Positions 7,845 to 15,223 are shown, counted from the stretch's first letter. The stretch is 15,223 bases of DNA from B4-G1 sp964393895 (GCA_964393895.1 CAYMWP010000115.1:1-15223), one strand, 5' to 3'. A program made the numbers and translations. The notes: generated by a model from the letters alone, not told the origin.

Positions 7845-9083
7845 CTACTCGAGAGCGTAGCGCCAGCCGCCTTCATCCCTGATGCCGGCGACCACGACCG
7901 GCCGGGGGCCAAACAGGACGGTCAGCGCCGTGAATGAGGGATACTCGATCTCGCTGGGTTTCCCCAGCAGACGCCACCCTGCGCCCCCGTCGTGGCTCAC
8001 CAGGACTCCGGCGTGTTCGTGGAGCAGGTAGACCGTCTCCGGCGCGTTGGGGTCGAGGACAATGTCCAGCATCCTCTGGTGGAAGCTATCGCCGGTCGGC
8101 AGCGCAGCGGTGAGGTCGGTCCAGTTTTCTCCGGCGTCGGTGCTCTTGAAGAGCTCACCGTTGGCTCCGCCCGCGTAAATGACCTGGCTGTCCAACGGGT
8201 TCACGGCCAGTGCGGTGATGCCGTAATCAATCATCCCGCGGTTGGCCGGCGACCAAGTCTCGCCGCAGTCGGTGGATTTGTAGACGCCGTTGCCGTTGGA
8301 TGCCCGCCAGCCGGTGCCGACGTAGATCACGTTGGCGTTGGTCGGGTCTATTGCCAGCGATTGGGATTTCACGGTGTCGTTATCGTCTTTGGGCAGCCCC
8401 TCCCCGACCTCCAGCCAGTTGCGCCCGCCATCGAGGCTGCGGTACACTGCGCGGACGTCCTCTGTCACAAAGAGCACATTCCCATCGCTGGGGGCGACGG
8501 CCAACCGGGCCTCAAAACCGGTCAACCCGTAGCTGCCCACGCGGGCCCAGCTCTGTGCGCCGTCGGTGCTGGCGAACAGGTCGCCGCGGTGTCCGACGGC
8601 GGCGTAGAGCGTGACAGGGTCGGTGTGACTAAAGCCCAGCGCCCGCACGTCCTCGCTGGGCAGCCCGTTCGCTGCCTTGCTCCAGGTCAGGCCGCCGTCC
8701 TCGCTCTTGTAGACGCCGCTCCCTGCACCCGACAACCCGGTCCCGGCGTACACGGTCTGGGGATCGTTGGGGTCCACGACCAAGTCGTTGATCTGGCGGG
8801 GTAGATCGGGAACCGATTGCCAGTTAGCAGGAGGAGGCGGAGTAGGGATATCTGTCGCGCTGACGGCCGGCGCGGGCGATGGTTCGTCCGGCTTTTGCGG
8901 CGCCTCCTCTGATCTGACCGTTGTGGGGGTGGGGACCTGTGTTGGTTCCGGCGCTGGCTCCTCGTGCGCCGGCGCTGACGTCGGCGCGATATCCACGACC
9001 GCTCCACAGGCAAGCGATACCAGTGCCAGAGTGGAGGTTGCCAGGATCAAGGCCCGGCGTGGTGATAGTCTCATCGTTTGCAT
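7845..9083 (-). CDS. Asp-box beta-propeller lipoprotein
   Basis: A 412-residue surface or periplasm-side lipoprotein. The start ATG at 9083 has AAGGAG upstream and gives a clean lipoprotein signal: basic n-region MQTMRLSPRR, hydrophobic core, and LVSLAC with the lipidated Cys26. A Pro/Glu/Thr-rich linker (about 34-88) follows, then a propeller of the sortilin / BNR type. Six Asp-boxes (S-x-D-x-G-x-x-W) stand at 127-134, 172-179, 216-223, 270-277, 314-321 and 363-370; one has Cys for Gly (STDCGETW). Blades also show the DPNDPQTVYAGT-type strand. Related proteins include glycosidases, photosystem assembly factor Ycf48 and sensor-like propellers. No catalytic residues could be recognised, so the ligand is unknown. 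It lies 19 bases behind another lipoprotein gene with a similar signal peptide and is probably co-transcribed with it. Confidence 0.88.
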   Translation of the reverse strand: MQTMRLSPRRALILATSTLALVSLACGAVVDIAPTSAPAHEEPAPEPTQVPTPTTVRSEEAPQKPDEPSPAPAVSATDIPTPPPPANWQSVPDLPRQINDLVVDPNDPQTVYAGTGLSGAGSGVYKSEDGGLTWSKAANGLPSEDVRALGFSHTDPVTLYAAVGHRGDLFASTDGAQSWARVGSYGLTGFEARLAVAPSDGNVLFVTEDVRAVYRSLDGGRNWLEVGEGLPKDDNDTVKSQSLAIDPTNANVIYVGTGWRASNGNGVYKSTDCGETWSPANRGMIDYGITALAVNPLDSQVIYAGGANGELFKSTDAGENWTDLTAALPTGDSFHQRMLDIVLDPNAPETVYLLHEHAGVLVSHDGGAGWRLLGKPSEIEYPSFTALTVLFGPRPVVVAGIRDEGGWRYALE

Positions 9084-9102
9084 TGCTGTTTCTCCTTCTT
9101 TT

Positions 9103-9627
9103 TCATTCTCCAAGATCAATCGTCGGATTATCGGGCCAGGATAGCTCAAAGTCGCGGGCAGAGGCCGGAGGGGCGAAAACCAGGGCGAACCTATCGTCGT
9201 CGTCGCTGACGTGGGCAATCGCCAACCCTGCCTGGGAGCCGTCGCTGGCCGTCACGTAGGCCTTGGAATCGTCATTCAGCAAGGGCAACGTTTCACCGAA
9301 CAACTTGCCGCTGACCTCCCCTATGCTGCCGCCATCCGGCCTCTCCAGCCAGACGATGAGGATCTGATGCCCCTCCTTGGCTCGCTTGCAGGTCGGGCCN
9401 NNNNNNNNNNNNNNNNNNNNNNNNNNNNNNNNNNNNNNNNNNNNNNNNNNNNNNNNNNNNNNNNNNNNNNNNNNNNNNNNNNNNNNNNNNNNNNNNNNNT
9501 CGGGCCTGGGTTGGGTGGCCGAGGGGCCTGTGAGGTTGCAGGCGAGTAGAGCTGTCGCCAGGACGGAAACGGCCAGGATCAGGGCCTGGCGGGGGGACGG
9601 TCGTGCCATTCTTGTCTTTGTCTTCAT
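9103..9627 (-). CDS. Lipoprotein, interrupted by assembly gap
   Basis: The ATG at 9627 is preceded by AAAGGAG and begins a lipoprotein signal: MKTKTRMARPSPRQ, a hydrophobic stretch and ALLAC with Cys30. The text then runs into a Thr/Pro-rich linker and the 100-N gap. After the gap the same frame continues with about 98 residues ending in SWPDNPTIDLGE. These contain ILIVWLERPDGG and FALVFAPPASARDFELSW, a beta-rich domain I do not recognise. Whether the two halves are in frame depends on the true gap size, so this is the best single-gene reading but not proven. The signal segment SPR-x-ALILA matches the next gene in protein and in DNA, suggesting duplication. Function unknown; probably an exported envelope protein in an operon with the propeller lipoprotein. 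Confidence 0.65.
   Translation of the reverse strand: MKTKTRMARPSPRQALILAVSVLATALLACNLTGPSATQPRPXXXXXXXXXXXXXXXXXXXXXXXXXXXXXXXXXXGPTCKRAKEGHQILIVWLERPDGGSIGEVSGKLFGETLPLLNDDSKAYVTASDGSQAGLAIAHVSDDDDRFALVFAPPASARDFELSWPDNPTIDLGE
9400..9499. other. Assembly gap (100 N)
   Basis: Exactly 100 unknown bases, a conventional placeholder for a join of unknown length. It falls where the gene is coding a Pro/Thr-rich linker, a low-complexity type of sequence that often breaks assemblies. The real distance and reading frame across it are unknown. Confidence 0.97.
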
Positions 9628-9682
9628 TGGGACTCCTTTCTTTTGTTCTTTTGACTGAGCGTACAAATTCGCCTTGCGCCAG

Positions 9683-9697
9683 GTGGTATTGTACCAC
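9683..9697 (-). promoter_or_regulatory. Promoter -10 inside a palindrome
   Basis: On the minus strand GTGGTA-CAA-TACCAC is a perfect 6-base inverted repeat, and TGGTACAAT within it (9696-9688) is an extended -10 element. It lies about 60 bases before the lipoprotein ATG at 9627. CTGTCA at 9715-9720 could be a -35 only with a long 21-base spacer. The palindrome over the -10 may be an operator or chance. Confidence 0.45.
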
Positions 9698-9749
9698 ACA
9701 TCTGTTGCCTGACGTGACAGGTCGCCCCGTAAGGTCATAGCCTCGGCCC

Positions 9750-10265
9750 TCAGCGCCAAAGCGGCGGTTGGCGCGTGCGCGCGTAGGTCTTTGATTCCCG
9801 CACCATCCGAATGAGGCGCAGGATGAGCAGCAGCGGGTATCCAAACAGCCCCACGGTTGACGTGACGGCGCCAATGGCCGCCAGGATCATCGCGATGGCG
9901 CCCACGACCCCACTGGGAGACTCCATGCCTGGAGGAACCAATGCCTCGGCCACGAGTACGGGAAGTGCGCCGAGCAGTCCGGTAGCTATTGTAACCAGTG
10001 GCGCGATGGCATAGATGTTGATCATAAAGCCCATAAAGCCCGGCACACCTATCCAGGAGGGGTTCAGAATCTCCCTGAGCACTATCCCTGCCTTCCACAT
10101 TCGACCACGGAAAGGGATGGGAGCGTGCCAATCGGGAAGGTCCGTCTGCAGCACGGCGTCGCAATGGCCGCAACGTACTTGCGCCGGTCCAAACCTGCGA
10201 AACCCGCGCCCGAGTTTGTGGCCGCACTGAGGGCAAACTAACCGTTTGGTCTCATACCTAACCAT
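9750..10265 (-). CDS. Zinc-ribbon membrane protein
   Basis: A 171-residue protein I cannot name. Residues 11-35 form a zinc ribbon (CPQC at 11-14, CGHC at 32-35). The rest, from about residue 72, is hydrophobic with two or three membrane segments (about 74-110 and 118-152). It ends in a basic cytoplasmic tail, LRLIRMVRESKTYARTRQ. The layout resembles the many small bacterial proteins with an N-terminal zinc ribbon before membrane helices; their roles are mostly unknown. The start at 10265 is strongly supported by AAGGAGG 6 bases upstream. It follows the other zinc-binding gene by 18 bases, so the two form an operon. The protein likely sits in the inner membrane with the zinc ribbon in the cytoplasm. 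Confidence 0.8.
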   Translation of the reverse strand: MVRYETKRLVCPQCGHKLGRGFRRFGPAQVRCGHCDAVLQTDLPDWHAPIPFRGRMWKAGIVLREILNPSWIGVPGFMGFMINIYAIAPLVTIATGLLGALPVLVAEALVPPGMESPSGVVGAIAMILAAIGAVTSTVGLFGYPLLLILRLIRMVRESKTYARTRQPPLWR

Positions 10266-10283
10266 TTTGATCCTCCTTGTGGT

Positions 10284-10571
10284 CTATCCTCTGAAGTGGG
10301 TCATGTGGCCACCACACTCGAGGCACGCCAATCCACCGCTGGTGGGATGAGAGCTTCCATAGGTAAGCATGCACTTGGAGCAGAAATCTCTGCCACAGAT
10401 AGCGCACGTGATCCCCACTGCATCCATGTCACGTTGTTTCTGGGCCAGATAGCCCGCGGCACGATTGCCCGCTCCGGCACCGACGAAAGAGGCTCCTCCG
10501 CCTGAGTATTTGCGGTCCACCTCGCTGTCAACGAGAAGAACCACCCCGCACTTGTGACATCTCTTGGACAT
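10284..10571 (-). CDS. Small multi-CxxC zinc-binding protein
   Basis: A 95-residue protein with four CxxC pairs: C5/C8, C56/C59, C64/C67 and C83/C86, plus H75, H89 and H92. The central CAICGRDFCSKC block looks like a treble-clef or RING/FYVE-like zinc finger, and the ends look like one split zinc ribbon. A Gly/Ala-rich stretch (24-40) lies between. No signal peptide or membrane segment is seen. The ATG at 10571 has GGGAG 7-8 bases upstream. It heads a two-gene operon with the zinc-ribbon membrane protein and is divergent from the ATPase gene. It could be a protein-binding adaptor, but I recognise no specific family. Confidence 0.78.
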   Translation of the reverse strand: MSKRCHKCGVVLLVDSEVDRKYSGGGASFVGAGAGNRAAGYLAQKQRDMDAVGITCAICGRDFCSKCMLTYGSSHPTSGGLACLECGGHMTHFRG

Positions 10572-10637
10572 TTCTTTCTCCCTTCATAACACTTCTGATG
10601 TAGCCGGGTTATGTCATATCTTTCTGGGCTCGTCAGT

Positions 10638-10643
10638 ATTGTA
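10638..10643 (-). promoter_or_regulatory. Possible -10 for zinc-finger operon
   Basis: TACAAT on the minus strand, 66 bases before the ATG at 10571. No convincing -35 is seen at 16-18 bases, so this is a weak call made from position and match to the -10 consensus. Confidence 0.3.
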
Positions 10644-10685
10644 ACGCACATCCACGCGCTTTGCTTGACATACCTGGTTCAGTTT

Positions 10686-10703
10686 GTCAACAATCGTCAA
10701 CAA
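10686..10703 (+). promoter_or_regulatory. Direct repeat, candidate operator
   Basis: GTCAACAA occurs twice, at 10686-10693 and 10696-10703, in exact copies with a 10-base period, one helical turn. Each copy holds the GTCA core also seen in PhoB-type boxes, where OmpR-family winged helices bind head-to-tail. It lies between the divergent genes and just before TGGTACAAT (10707-10715). The downstream gene encodes a winged-helix protein of that type, so autoregulation is an attractive inference. Confidence 0.4.
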
Positions 10704-10706
10704 GTG

Positions 10707-10715
10707 TGGTACAAT
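10707..10715 (+). promoter_or_regulatory. Upstream extended -10 candidate
   Basis: TGGTACAAT, with TTGTCA at 10685-10690 as a possible -35 (19-base spacer). It shares the 12-mer GTGTGGTACAAT with the lipoprotein promoter near 9688-9699 on the other strand. It may be a second start site for the ATPase gene. Confidence 0.4.
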
Positions 10716-10759
10716 CCTGTTGAAAAGCCCCTCTGCGCTCTCCAAATGTCCGGGAATCG

Positions 10760-10768
10760 TGCTATAAT
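10760..10768 (+). promoter_or_regulatory. Extended -10 promoter of ATPase gene
   Basis: TGCTATAAT is a full extended -10 sequence ending 21 bases before the ATG. Transcription would begin about 10775, leaving a leader of about 15 bases that holds only the ribosome binding site. No good -35 is visible, which is acceptable for an extended -10. Confidence 0.6.
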
Positions 10769-10778
10769 GTGATCCAAC

Positions 10779-10784
10779 AGGAGG
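10779..10784 (+). promoter_or_regulatory. Ribosome binding site of ATPase gene
   Basis: AGGAGG with five bases to ATG at 10790. It rules out the upstream in-frame GTG at 10769, which would also start before or at the predicted transcription start. Confidence 0.8.
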
Positions 10785-10789
10785 TTGCT

Positions 10790-12109
10790 ATGGCCCCGAT
10801 CTACAAAGAAGCCAATTTCCCGCCCGACTATCGGGAAGCGGAAGTGCGGCAGATCATGGACGCCGTATACAGGTTGCGCAGCATCTGTATCACCGGGCTG
10901 GCCGGGATGGGCAAGTCGAACGTGGTGCGCTTCGTCGTCTCTCATCCCCAGGTGCGGGCGCGATACCTCAGGGACAAGGCGGACGATTATGCCTTCGTCC
11001 ACGTGGACTGCGCCGGCCTGCCCAGGGGTGACGAGGCAGAGGTTCTGGGCGAGATTGTGGCCCAACTGCACTACGAAGGGTTCGCTCCAGACGACCCCCA
11101 TCCGTCGCCGGTTCCTCGCAGCATGCGGCATGCTTTGAGAGAGCAGGTTCTGGGCGTGGAACCCGGCCTGAACCTGGCGCTGGTGCTGGACTATTTCGAC
11201 GAGGCCGCTGCCAGATTGGACAAGGCTTTCTTCAACTACCTGTTCTACCTCAGAAACGCGCGGCCCCAGGGCAATCTTTCCTACATCTTTGCCACCCGCA
11301 GGCCGATGGGGTATCTGGGCGAGTTGCAGGAGTTGCTGGACGACGGGTGCGTGGTCGGCCCTCTCGGCCACGAGGATGCGCTAGGCTCCATCCGGCGCGA
11401 CGAGGCGAGGCTGGGATGCGCCTTTAGCGCAGCACAGCGCGATGAGTTGATCGCCTGCACCGGCGGTCATCCTGGCTTCCTCAAGAACGCTGCCGAGTTG
11501 TTGTGTAGCGGGCAGGTTGACACGAACCTGCCGGGAGAAAAAGTTGCCCGGCAATTGCTCCAGTCCGGCAGAGTCGAGAACCTGTGCGAGGAGCTGTGGA
11601 ATGACCTGACGCCGGCAGAGCAATCCGTTTTGCTCAAGGCGGCCACGAACGCGCTCCCGCCCAGGTCTGGGGATGACGCCCGTGTGGCATATCTGGAACG
11701 GAGCGGGCTGCTCGTCAGAGAAAGGGAGCGGCACGCCATCTTTTGTCCGCTGTTCGAGCTCTTTGTGCGCGATAGGGCCGCCGTCCCCGGCGCGGTTAGC
11801 ATCGCGGCCGAGTTCCCCAACCTAGCGCGCATAGAAACCTCGATGAGAGAGGAAAAGGTGACGTTATCGCCCAGGCTATTTGCCCTGCTGCTGGCCCTTA
11901 CGGAAGCAAGAGGACGGGTTCTCCCCACCGACGAGCTTATCATCCGCGCCTACGGCGACGAAGCGGGCGGCGTCACCAACGCGGCGCTATCTCAACTCGT
12001 CAAGCGGCTGCGAGGGGCGCTGAACCCACGTGCGCAGCGGATGGCAAATGATCCCACGTACACATGTGTGGAGACGGTGCGGGGCGTGGGCTATAGATTC
12101 AACGGCTGA
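10790..12109 (+). CDS. P-loop ATPase with C-terminal winged helix
   Basis: A 439-residue STAND/AAA-like NTPase joined to a DNA-binding domain. The Walker A is GLAGMGKS (36-43), the Walker B ALVLDYFDE (130-138), and a sensor-like strand YIFATRRP follows (165-172). TGGHPGF (224-230) resembles the GxP motif of STAND and archaeal-type ATPases. A helical region (about 245-335) precedes an OmpR/PhoB-type winged helix at about 345-439, ending in YTCVETVRGVGYRF, a near-textbook ending for that domain. There is no receiver domain, and the winged helix is at the C-terminus, the reverse of SARP/AfsR-type STAND regulators. I infer an ATP-switched transcription regulator or a signal-sensing DNA-binding ATPase. 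It is divergent from two zinc-finger genes and convergent, 14 bases apart, with a membrane kinase. The ligand is unknown. Confidence 0.85.
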   Translation: MAPIYKEANFPPDYREAEVRQIMDAVYRLRSICITGLAGMGKSNVVRFVVSHPQVRARYLRDKADDYAFVHVDCAGLPRGDEAEVLGEIVAQLHYEGFAPDDPHPSPVPRSMRHALREQVLGVEPGLNLALVLDYFDEAAARLDKAFFNYLFYLRNARPQGNLSYIFATRRPMGYLGELQELLDDGCVVGPLGHEDALGSIRRDEARLGCAFSAAQRDELIACTGGHPGFLKNAAELLCSGQVDTNLPGEKVARQLLQSGRVENLCEELWNDLTPAEQSVLLKAATNALPPRSGDDARVAYLERSGLLVRERERHAIFCPLFELFVRDRAAVPGAVSIAAEFPNLARIETSMREEKVTLSPRLFALLLALTEARGRVLPTDELIIRAYGDEAGGVTNAALSQLVKRLRGALNPRAQRMANDPTYTCVETVRGVGYRFNG

Positions 12110-12111
12110 GG

Positions 12112-12126
12112 GTGCGTCGCACCTCA
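12112..12126. repeat. Copy of 15-base palindrome-forming repeat
   Basis: TGAGGTGCGACGCAC (minus strand) repeats exactly the bases at 7772-7786. It contains GGTGC-GAC-GCACC, a short hairpin, and includes the TGA stop of the kinase gene. It also lies 2 bases beyond the ATPase stop. Both copies lie between convergent genes. Confidence 0.6.
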
Positions 12127-13674
12127 GAGTTGATCGCACAACATCCCGGCCGAGATTAGGGCGTAGCGTTTCTGTTGCCGCTCGCACGTCTCGTCCTCGA
12201 ACTGATCCGGGTGATAATACACGATAGGCAGGGTCGCGTGCAACAGGCTCAGGTGGTAGGGGCGCAGATCGCCAGGGTTGGTCAGGTACTTGACTGCCTG
12301 GCGGCGAATTTCCCCGATCACCTGCCATGCTTTTCTGAACCGCTCGTCTAACAGAGCCTCAGTGTGCGGCGATTCAACTTGCAGGTCGTGCATTTCCATC
12401 CCGCAAGCCAGCAACTCTTTCTCGAACGCAACGGCCCGCCCCAGGTCGTCCTCGTCCCGTAGCCCGGTCAGGACGAACTTGACGTCCGCTTCGAGCCGGG
12501 AGAAATCCCGCAGTGTATGCCCTCTGTCTTTGTCTATCAGAGCGCCCTCGCGAGCCGCTTCGTCGGTGCGGGCCCGCGAAAGCCCGTTGCCGGTGTGGGA
12601 AAAATCTATGAACCAGGGCTGTTTGCGGCCATCCCTCCCTATCTCGACTAATATGTTCCGGGCGTGGAGATCGCCGTGGACGACGGAGCGGTGGATGGGG
12701 ACGTGCAGGTCTTTCCTGGGCCACACTCGTAGAAACCCCACGGGATCGCGCCAGGGGATGTCCATCGCGGGACAAAAGCTGGGCTTCAAGTTCGGCTGTA
12801 TCTTTTTCTCCACTATGGTAAAGTTACGGCGGTAAGGGTCATCTTGGTCAACAATTTCTCCCACGTGCTCTATGATGAGCATCTGTTTCTTGTTCAAGAT
12901 CCCATACTCGTGATAGATGTTCTTGGAGTCTTGTTGCCCGTTTCGATACCACGCCTGCCTGAGGTGCGAGTAGATCTCCTCGACCAATTTCGATACCTCA
13001 ACGGTCGCGTGACCTTTGTAAAACTGGTAAAAGCTCTGTATCTCGTGGGCCGGGTCGAGGCCCGCGAATTCGTAGGCGATCCCGGCCCAATCCTCCCACT
13101 CGGCGTACCCGAGAAACATGGCCCAGTTCCTGCGAGTCAGGCGCCACTCCACGTATTCGTGGAACTTTTCGTGCTCGCCCGCCATCTCGCGCCTGTCGCC
13201 CAGCTTGATCACAAAAGATCGTGGCAGGGGCGGGTCACCCTGTTCGCGCCGGAGCTTGGCGGACACGGTCGTGCTGCCTCCGTATCCGCCCGGCAGGGGT
13301 TTCACTTGGATGTACCTGACGTCGGGGAAGGGTTTGAACAAGGCTTGAATAATTGTCAGGAATTCGGCCTTCTCCACGTGTCTGTGTCCGCGGACGACCG
13401 GAATCTCGCCATCGATGGGTTGCCCCGTCAGGCCAGCGAGCTCCTGGCTCGTTCTGCGAAGGCGACTCCAGAGCCAGTAGCCGGCAATCCCTCCCAGGGT
13501 CAGGGCCGATCCTACCAGGACAAAGACGAACCAGGAGGCAATGGGCACGTAGAGAAGGTCGTATTTGGAGGAATAGAGGAGGGACACGGCCACGGGAGCA
13601 GCAGCGATTGCCAGGGCAAGGACGACGAACAGAGTCCAGGTGAGCGTTTCACTGCTCGGGATGGTCCGTTTCAT
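12124..13674 (-). CDS. Membrane-anchored APH/kinase-fold protein
   Basis: A 516-residue protein with two N-terminal membrane helices (about 11-34 and 43-68), then a short linker and a large cytoplasmic domain of the aminoglycoside-phosphotransferase / protein-kinase-like fold. FVIKLGD carries the putative ATP-binding Lys157. VVHGDLHARNILVE (331-344) is the catalytic loop, with D335 as base and N340 as metal ligand. WFIDFSHTG (354-362) is the DFG-like loop with D357. The C-terminal third is helical. Choline, fructosamine and homoserine kinases share this catalytic loop, but none is membrane-tethered in this way, and I cannot assign a substrate. It could match kinase-like domains of bacterial conflict or signalling proteins; a profile search would decide. 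AGAAGGTGA before the ATG at 13674 supports the start. It follows the dehydrogenase by 45 bases on the same strand and may be co-transcribed with it. Confidence 0.82.
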   Translation of the reverse strand: MKRTIPSSETLTWTLFVVLALAIAAAPVAVSLLYSSKYDLLYVPIASWFVFVLVGSALTLGGIAGYWLWSRLRRTSQELAGLTGQPIDGEIPVVRGHRHVEKAEFLTIIQALFKPFPDVRYIQVKPLPGGYGGSTTVSAKLRREQGDPPLPRSFVIKLGDRREMAGEHEKFHEYVEWRLTRRNWAMFLGYAEWEDWAGIAYEFAGLDPAHEIQSFYQFYKGHATVEVSKLVEEIYSHLRQAWYRNGQQDSKNIYHEYGILNKKQMLIIEHVGEIVDQDDPYRRNFTIVEKKIQPNLKPSFCPAMDIPWRDPVGFLRVWPRKDLHVPIHRSVVHGDLHARNILVEIGRDGRKQPWFIDFSHTGNGLSRARTDEAAREGALIDKDRGHTLRDFSRLEADVKFVLTGLRDEDDLGRAVAFEKELLACGMEMHDLQVESPHTEALLDERFRKAWQVIGEIRRQAVKYLTNPGDLRPYHLSLLHATLPIVYYHPDQFEDETCERQQKRYALISAGMLCDQL

Positions 13675-13719
13675 TACCGATCACCTTCTGGCAACGCAGC
13701 CTTCCGGCCCGCAGCGAGA

Positions 13720-14703
<984 letters not shown>

Positions 14704-14728
14704 AATTTACAGGAAGCAAGATGCAGGG

Positions 14729-15078
14729 TTATCCCTTGCGGTATTTGCGTTGTTGGCCGGATGAGAGGACTAGGGCAGCTATGATTTCGTCGAGCAGTTG
14801 AAGGCGGTGCTCATACTTCCTGGCTCAGGAAACGGCGACCACGGTAGTACCAGCCGCGAGATTCGCGAGCCGAACCCAGAGCGATGCGTTGGAGGTATGC
14901 ATTCTCTTTGCCAAAGCCGCGCCCGTGTCCTTCCTCGATGTTGGCGCAGATAGAACCCGCGCTGCGAACCAGTTGCCTGGCGATCACCTTGCCGCGAGGA
15001 TCCTTCATCATTTGATCGGTGTCTTTCCATACCAGGTCGGAAAGTAGCAGAGCCTTGGGGTAGACTTTGAAATTCCAT
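14729..15078 (-). pseudogene. Frameshifted four-helix-bundle (S23/IVP) gene
   Basis: A member of the four-helix-bundle family named for the 23S rRNA intervening-sequence protein; its function is unknown. The recognisable body runs from FKVYPKALLLSDLVW through ARQLVRSAGSICANIEEGHGRG and FGKENAYLQRIALGSARESRGWYYRGR to SQEV, where a TGA (14813-14811) stops it. Shifting frame at 14816 continues perfectly with YEHRLQLLDEIIAALV up to TAA at 14731-14729, restoring the usual length of about 115 residues. A second break seems to sit at the start: ATG at 15078 has GGGGA upstream but is one frame off the body, as if one T was added in GAATTTC. The body frame also stays open upstream to an ATG at 15134, which could serve as a start with an unnatural N-terminus. 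Either a recent pseudogene or two assembly indels. Confidence 0.8.
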
Positions 15079-15110
15079 AGAGGATTCCCCTGAAAAAAGG
15101 TACTTTTTAC

Positions 15111-15127
15111 CACAAAGGGCACAAAGG
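15111..15127. repeat. CACAAAGG tandem repeat
   Basis: CACAAAGG occurs at 15111-15118 and 15120-15127 (9-base period), followed by a decayed TACCAAGAA. Similar CACAAAGG runs are familiar beside S23-type and GxxExxY genes in many environmental bacteria. It lies 33 bases before the S23 start codon. The remaining bases to 15223 show no gene or signal I can support. Confidence 0.6.
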
Positions 15128-15223
15128 ATACCAAGAAAATTAAGGTGGAGATTGAAATTATTCATAAAGACTCACCATTCGCGTAATCGGCTGGTCAAAA
15201 GCTGAATTTCCTGGTAAGCTCTG

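Noticed and set aside
7992..8804. 270-codon open frame on the plus strand
   Set aside because: Antisense to the Asp-box repeats, with no motif or ribosome site.
9628..10236. Upstream extension of the gap-containing lipoprotein frame
   Set aside because: It overlaps the zinc-ribbon membrane gene in another frame and would bury the lipoprotein signal peptide; ATG 9627 has its own ribosome site.
14779..15165. 128-codon frame over the S23 gene
   Set aside because: Wrong frame for the recognisable S23 body; only its ATG at 15078 may be the ancestral start. Its N-terminal part is a translation of the CACAAAGG repeat.

Overview
This is a GC-rich, gene-dense bacterial window. The protein set (extended -10 promoters, lipoproteins with a Cys after a short signal, a C-terminal winged-helix ATPase, Asp-box propeller, S23-type four-helix-bundle protein) reads most like a Chloroflexota / Anaerolineae-type genome. 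This is a judgement of style, not a search result. The run of exactly 100 N at 9400-9499 marks a scaffold join, so this is a draft or metagenome assembly.

Layout. (1) 1-6302, minus strand: a tight operon dnaE - ybaK-like deacylase - PPi-type phosphofructokinase - ATP-type phosphofructokinase. It has two 4-base ATGA overlaps and a 19-base gap, and ends at a strong hairpin (63-96). (2) 6303-7821, plus strand: a divergently transcribed ornithine aminotransferase, closed by a nested hairpin. (3) 7845-9627, minus strand: two related lipoprotein genes, one interrupted by the assembly gap and one an Asp-box beta-propeller. (4) 9750-12126: two small zinc-ribbon proteins (minus) facing away from a P-loop ATPase with a C-terminal OmpR-type winged helix (plus). 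Convergent to the ATPase is a membrane-anchored aminoglycoside-phosphotransferase/kinase-fold protein (minus, to 13674). (5) 13720-14703, minus: a zinc-dependent medium-chain dehydrogenase. (6) 14729-15078, minus: a frameshifted four-helix-bundle (S23/IVP) gene next to a CACAAAGG tandem repeat.

How the parts fit. The first operon couples the replicative polymerase, a tRNA-editing-type protein and both phosphoryl-donor versions of phosphofructokinase. It echoes the dnaE-pfkA neighbourhood known from Bacillus. The least explained part is 9.6-13.7 kb: a DNA-binding ATPase, two zinc-finger small proteins and a membrane kinase of unknown target. The ATPase has a direct repeat in its upstream region that suits a winged-helix regulator. 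I regard this as a candidate signalling module, but co-function rests only on proximity.
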